From the NCBI RefSeq assembly GCF_001431425.1, contig NZ_LDJG01000008.1:1-64000 (forward strand): DNA of 64,000 nucleotides, written 5' to 3'. Source of the stretch: Stenotrophomonas nitritireducens. Its GTDB lineage: Bacteria > Pseudomonadota > Gammaproteobacteria > Xanthomonadales > Xanthomonadaceae. The stretch's first letter is position 1, and each line of letters starts with the position of its first letter. Position numbers and translations under genes: made by a program. Below, piece after piece: positions 60,303 through 64,000 of this stretch. The notes under the pieces were generated by a model. It saw nothing but the letters and a program-made list of their open reading frames with translations, had not been told where the DNA came from and searched no databases.

Positions 60303-61728
60303 CGTTCCCGCGCCGGCAGCCACGATCTGGGTGGTGGACGACGACCGTTCGGTGCGTTTCGTCCTGACCACCGCGCTGCGCGATGCCGGCTACACCGTGG
60401 AGGGTTTCGACAGCGCCGCGGCGGCGCTCGACGCATCAGCGCGGCAGCCGCTGCCCGACCTGCTGTTCACCGACGTGCGCATGCCCGGCGACGACGGGCT
60501 GGTCCTGCTGGAAAAACTCAAGGCCGCGCATCCGCAGCTGCCGGTGATCGTGATGTCGGCCTACACCGACGTGGCCAGCACCGCCGGTGCGTTCCGCGGC
60601 GGCGCGCACGAATTCCTGTCCAAGCCGTTCGACCTGGACGACGCGGTGGAACTGGCGCGCCGCGCGCTGCCCGAACCCGAGGCCCGCGTGGAAACGCCGC
60701 GCGCCCCAGCGGAGGGCGGGCAGGCGCCGCAGCTGATCGGCGACACCCCGGCCATGCGCGCGCTGTTCCGCGCCATCGGGCGGTTGGCGCAGGCGCCGCT
60801 GTCGGTGCTGATCAACGGCGAGACCGGTACCGGCAAGGAACTGGTGGCCAATGCGCTGCACCGCGAATCGCCGCGCGCGCGCGGCCCGTTCGTCGCGCTC
60901 AACACCGCCGCCATTCCCGCCGAACTGCTGGAAAGCGAACTGTTCGGCCACGAAGCCGGCGCCTTCACCGGCGCGGCCAGGCGCCACATCGGCCGCTTCG
61001 AGCAGGCCCACGGCGGCACCCTGTTCCTGGACGAGATCGGCGACATGCCGCTGCCGCTGCAGACCCGGCTGCTGCGGGTGCTGGCCGAAGGCGAGTTCTT
61101 CCGCGTCGGCGGGCGCGAGCTGATCCACGTCGACGTGCGCGTGGTCGCCGCTACCCACCAGGACCTGGAGGCGCTGGTCGAGCAGGGCCGCTTCCGTGCC
61201 GACCTGCTGCACCGGCTGGACATGGTGCGGTTGTGGCTGCCGCCGTTGCGCGAACGGCTGGACGATGTGGCGAGGCTGGCCGCGACTTTCCTCGCTGGCG
61301 CGTCGCGTCGACTGGACATGCCGCCCAAGCGTCTGTCCTCCGCCGCCGTACACGCGCTGCGCCAGCACGATTGGCCCGGCAACGTACGCGAGCTGGAGAA
61401 CGTGTGCTGGCGCCTGGCCGCGCTGGCGGTGGCAGACACCATTTCCGCGGACGATGTGCATGCGGCGCTGGCCCGTGGCGGCCGCGCCCGCGCGGGCGGA
61501 ACCGCGGCGGCGCCCGCGCAATGGGACCAGGCACTGGCGCAGTGGGCGCGCCAGCGCCTGGCCGAAGGCGCCAGCGGCCTGCATGCCGAAGTGCGCGAAC
61601 GCATGGAGGCGGTGCTGCTGGAGGCGGCGCTGGCCGCCACCGATGGTCATCGCGGCGACGCCGCGGCGCGCCTTGGCCTTGGCCGCAACACCGTCACCCG
61701 CAAGCTGGGAGCGGGGCGCAGGCGCTGA
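60295..61728 (+). CDS. ntrC: nitrogen response regulator NtrC
   Basis: This 477-residue sigma-54 activator has a receiver domain (phosphorylation Asp60 in LLFTDVRMPG), an AAA+ domain with Walker A GETGTGKE, the sigma-54-contacting loop GAFTGA, Walker B GGTLFLDEIGDMP, and a C-terminal Fis-like helix-turn-helix (GDAAARLGLGRNTVTRKL). All key motifs are intact. It should act at the NtrC sites upstream of glnA and at ntrB. It is translated coupled to ntrB. Confidence 0.96.
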   Translation: MPDVPAPAATIWVVDDDRSVRFVLTTALRDAGYTVEGFDSAAAALDASARQPLPDLLFTDVRMPGDDGLVLLEKLKAAHPQLPVIVMSAYTDVASTAGAFRGGAHEFLSKPFDLDDAVELARRALPEPEARVETPRAPAEGGQAPQLIGDTPAMRALFRAIGRLAQAPLSVLINGETGTGKELVANALHRESPRARGPFVALNTAAIPAELLESELFGHEAGAFTGAARRHIGRFEQAHGGTLFLDEIGDMPLPLQTRLLRVLAEGEFFRVGGRELIHVDVRVVAATHQDLEALVEQGRFRADLLHRLDMVRLWLPPLRERLDDVARLAATFLAGASRRLDMPPKRLSSAAVHALRQHDWPGNVRELENVCWRLAALAVADTISADDVHAALARGGRARAGGTAAAPAQWDQALAQWARQRLAEGASGLHAEVRERMEAVLLEAALAATDGHRGDAAARLGLGRNTVTRKLGAGRRR

Positions 61729-61940
61729 CCGGATCCATCCTTGTCCATCCCGGACTCCTGCCGGCCGGGCGGAATCGGGGGCGGGGCGGCCGTGTATGAT
61801 CGGCTCCCGATGGAGAAGCCGCTGCCACCTTCGGACATGGCCGGCCAGGCGCGGGGCGTGGCGGATGGCCGGCCGCAGAGGCGCGCGGCACCGGCGCATG
61901 GCCCGCGCCCCCTGCATGTCTGGCCTGTACCCCGGATACC

Positions 61941-64000
61941 ATGCTGAACGCCGATGCCTGGAACCGTCTGACCGACCTGTTCCACCGCGCCACTGAACTG
62001 CCCGAATCCGAGCGGATCACCTTCATCCATTTGCATGCCGGCGATGACCCGGAGCTGCAGCGCGAGCTGCTGGCGCTGATCGTCGCCGACACCGACGCCA
62101 CGCGGCTGCGCGCTCCGTTGCGGCAGGCGGTCAAGGCCGTGGTGCAGGCCCGCGATGCGGAGGTGGCGTCCGGGACGCGCTTCGGCCCGTGGGCGGTGGA
62201 GCGGCTGATCGGCTCGGGGGGCATGGGGCGCGTCTACCTGGCCCGGCGCGCGGACGGCGCCTATGAGCGCGAGGTCGCGCTCAAGCTCGTGCACACGCCT
62301 GCGCTGGACGAGCGCCGCCACGGTCGTTTCGAGTACGAGTGCCGATTGCTGGCGCAGATGCAGCACCCCGCCATCGCGCAGATCCATGACGCCGGCGTCG
62401 ACGCGGACGGCCACGCATGGCTGGTGATGGAGTACATCCATGGGCAGCCGCTCTCCGCATGGTGCGACCAGGACGCGTCGAGCCTGCGCCAGCGCGTCAA
62501 GCTGCTGGCCAGGGCCGCCGAAGGCGTGCAGCACGCGCACCAGAAGGGCGTCATCCATCGCGATCTGAAACCGGGCAACATCCTGGTCGCCACGGTCGAT
62601 GGACAACCCCTGCCGAAGATCATCGACTTCGGCATCGCCATCGAGACCGAAGAGGCGGCCGACGCGGTGGGCGGCGGCACGCCCGGCTACATGAGCCCGG
62701 AACAGGCGGCGCCGGGCGGCGACATCGATGCGCGCAGCGATGTGTACTCGCTTGGCGCGCTGCTGTACGAGCTCGCCTGCGGCGTGCGTCCGGAACCCGG
62801 TTCCGGCATTCCCCCGTCGGGATGCCTGCGGGCGCTGCCGGATGGACGGCAACGGGAAGCCGCGGAGCTGCGCAGGACCACGCCGCGGCGGTTGCTGCGC
62901 GAACTGCGCGACGGACTGGATGCGATCGCGCTCAAGGCGCTGCAGGCCGAGCCGGCTGCGCGCTACGACTCGGTATCGTCGCTGCTGGACGACCTGCGGC
63001 GCTGGCTCGCCCACTATCCGCCGCGCGCGGCGGGGACCGCGCGGCTGTTGGCGATGCGCTCGTTCGTACGCCGGAACCGGCTGATGGTGGCCGCCGCCGC
63101 CCTCGTGGCGGCGGCACTGGTATCCGGCCTGGCCATCACCGCCTGGTCGCTGCGCGAAGCGCGCCAGGAGGCGGCACGGGCGAAGGTGACCTCGGAGTTC
63201 CTGGCCTCGGTGCTGGACAGCGTCGATCCGGCGATCTCGCAGGACATGGACAAGACGCTGATGCTGCGCGTGCTCGACGATGCGTCCAGGCGCGCCGCGC
63301 GGGAGCTGGCCGCCTATCCGGACATCCAGGCCGACATGGAGCTGCTCATCGGCATCAACCAGAACAGCCTGGCGGAGTTCGGGCCTGCCGTCGCCCACCT
63401 GCAGGCGGTGCGCGAACTGGCCGGGCGGCATCCCGGCCTGCTCGAGTTCCAGTACCTGCGCGCGACCCAGGTGCTGGGCGATGCGTTGGTGGGCGCCGGC
63501 AAGCAGCGGGAAGCCGGCACCGTGCTTGCCGAGGGCATCGAACGGGCACGCCGCGGCAAGCCTGAGTACCTGTGGCTCGCCTACGACATGCAATCCCGCC
63601 TGGCGATGGTGCTCATCGGTATGGGGCGACCGGCCGAAGCATTGCGCGATGCGCGCGAGGCGGAGAAGGGACTGGCGCGCCTGCTGCCCGCGGACAACCA
63701 GAACCGCCTGGACGCGGAAAAGCGTCTCGCCAACGTGCTTTCCAGCACGGGCGGTCAGGTGCAGGCCATCGCGCTGCTGCGCGACCTTGTCCAGCGTCGG
63801 ACGGCCGCCATGGGGGCCGATCATCCGCTGACCCTGGTCACCCGCAGCGATCTCGCCGTGGCCTATCTGTACCAGCGCGACTTCCCTGCCGCCGAAGTGC
63901 AGTTGCAGGAAGTGGTGAGCGCTTATCGGCGCCTGTATGGGGACGACAACAGCTATACCGCCTCCGTCCGCGGCCTGCTGGCCAGCGCCCTGCGCCAGCA
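61941..64000 (+). CDS. membrane-anchored Ser/Thr protein kinase with TPR region (cut by window edge)
   Basis: At least 686 residues lie in the window and the gene continues. An N-terminal segment typical of these kinases (about 1-85) precedes a complete PknB-like kinase domain: P-loop LIGSGGMGRVYLA, Lys in EVALKLV, catalytic loop VIHRDLKPGN, DFG in KIIDFGIA, and GYMSPEQ. A membrane helix (RLMVAAAALVAAALVSGLAI, about residue 375-395) separates it from a periplasmic helical-repeat region of TPR type that runs to the window end (for example MGADHPLTLVTRSDLAVAYL). Such kinases are signalling proteins; their targets are unknown. The 212 bp before the ATG contain a TATGAT (61795-61800) but no clear -35. 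Confidence 0.9.
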   Translation, partial: MLNADAWNRLTDLFHRATELPESERITFIHLHAGDDPELQRELLALIVADTDATRLRAPLRQAVKAVVQARDAEVASGTRFGPWAVERLIGSGGMGRVYLARRADGAYEREVALKLVHTPALDERRHGRFEYECRLLAQMQHPAIAQIHDAGVDADGHAWLVMEYIHGQPLSAWCDQDASSLRQRVKLLARAAEGVQHAHQKGVIHRDLKPGNILVATVDGQPLPKIIDFGIAIETEEAADAVGGGTPGYMSPEQAAPGGDIDARSDVYSLGALLYELACGVRPEPGSGIPPSGCLRALPDGRQREAAELRRTTPRRLLRELRDGLDAIALKALQAEPAARYDSVSSLLDDLRRWLAHYPPRAAGTARLLAMRSFVRRNRLMVAAAALVAAALVSGLAITAWSLREARQEAARAKVTSEFLASVLDSVDPAISQDMDKTLMLRVLDDASRRAARELAAYPDIQADMELLIGINQNSLAEFGPAVAHLQAVRELAGRHPGLLEFQYLRATQVLGDALVGAGKQREAGTVLAEGIERARRGKPEYLWLAYDMQSRLAMVLIGMGRPAEALRDAREAEKGLARLLPADNQNRLDAEKRLANVLSSTGGQVQAIALLRDLVQRRTAAMGADHPLTLVTRSDLAVAYLYQRDFPAAEVQLQEVVSAYRRLYGDDNSYTASVRGLLASALRQ

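Overview
The window is high-GC, densely coded DNA typical of the Xanthomonadaceae (Stenotrophomonas, Pseudoxanthomonas, Lysobacter or a relative). The evidence for this is the gene content (Ycf46-like ATPase, large fused indolepyruvate:ferredoxin oxidoreductase, TonB receptor of the Xanthomonas type, Tat-exported TldD paralogues), the glnA-glnK-amtB-ntrB-ntrC order, and a cluster of GTAG-headed REP palindromes like those of Stenotrophomonas. The genus is inferred, not proven. No phage, insertion sequence, CRISPR array, tRNA or rRNA gene was seen.

Region 1 (1-14480) is the most interesting part: a catabolic island with its own regulator, outer-membrane receptor and periplasmic esterase. Leftward from 4529 runs a near-complete lower meta-cleavage pathway: 2-hydroxymuconic semialdehyde dehydrogenase, 2-keto-4-pentenoate hydratase, acetaldehyde dehydrogenase, 4-hydroxy-2-oxovalerate aldolase and, cut by the window edge, 4-oxalocrotonate decarboxylase. 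Rightward from 4767 runs an M20 amidohydrolase, a VOC protein that has lost its iron ligands, an intact type I extradiol dioxygenase, a class II aldolase-fold decarboxylase and an exported ChuX/HutX-like protein. Next come a GntR/FCD regulator, a TonB-dependent receptor and an exported IroE/BesA-type esterase. The promoters of the amidohydrolase and receptor transcripts share the same element at the same spacing. Read together, the locus looks able to import a 2,3-dihydroxybenzoyl (catecholate) siderophore, open its lactone, split the dihydroxybenzoyl-amino acid amide and burn the ring to pyruvate and acetyl-CoA. The ring-degrading half matches the 2,3-dihydroxybenzoate route known from Pseudomonas reinekei; the siderophore-feeding half is my inference.

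Region 2 (14548-32400): a PIN/NYN-like nuclease, then a long leftward operon (25967 to 15171) made of Tat-exported TldD, TldE, DUF4159, MoxR ATPase, DUF58, BatA-type, DUF4175 and a membrane protein. It is followed by a divergent LysR/SDR pair, a second Tat-exported TldD, a DUF938 methyltransferase and an exported M61 peptidase. Region 3 (32450-45880) is mixed housekeeping and accessory: a HipBA module with a striking double-palindrome operator, indolepyruvate oxidoreductase, a Ycf46-like ATPase, ParA-like ATPase, SixA, YceI coupled to a phospholipase D-family lipoprotein, and small DUF proteins.

Region 4 (45900-55490): a 91-bp tandem REP array, a PAS-PAS-GAF-GGDEF-EAL protein, acyltransferase, YheT hydrolase, TPR-sulfotransferase, YbhB, a META/DUF4377 lipoprotein and UppP. 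Region 5 (55530-61728) is the nitrogen-control locus: two phased NtrC sites and a sigma-54 promoter ahead of glnA, then glnK, amtB, ntrB and ntrC, with a further NtrC-type site touching the ntrB start codon. The window ends inside a membrane-anchored Ser/Thr kinase with C-terminal repeats.
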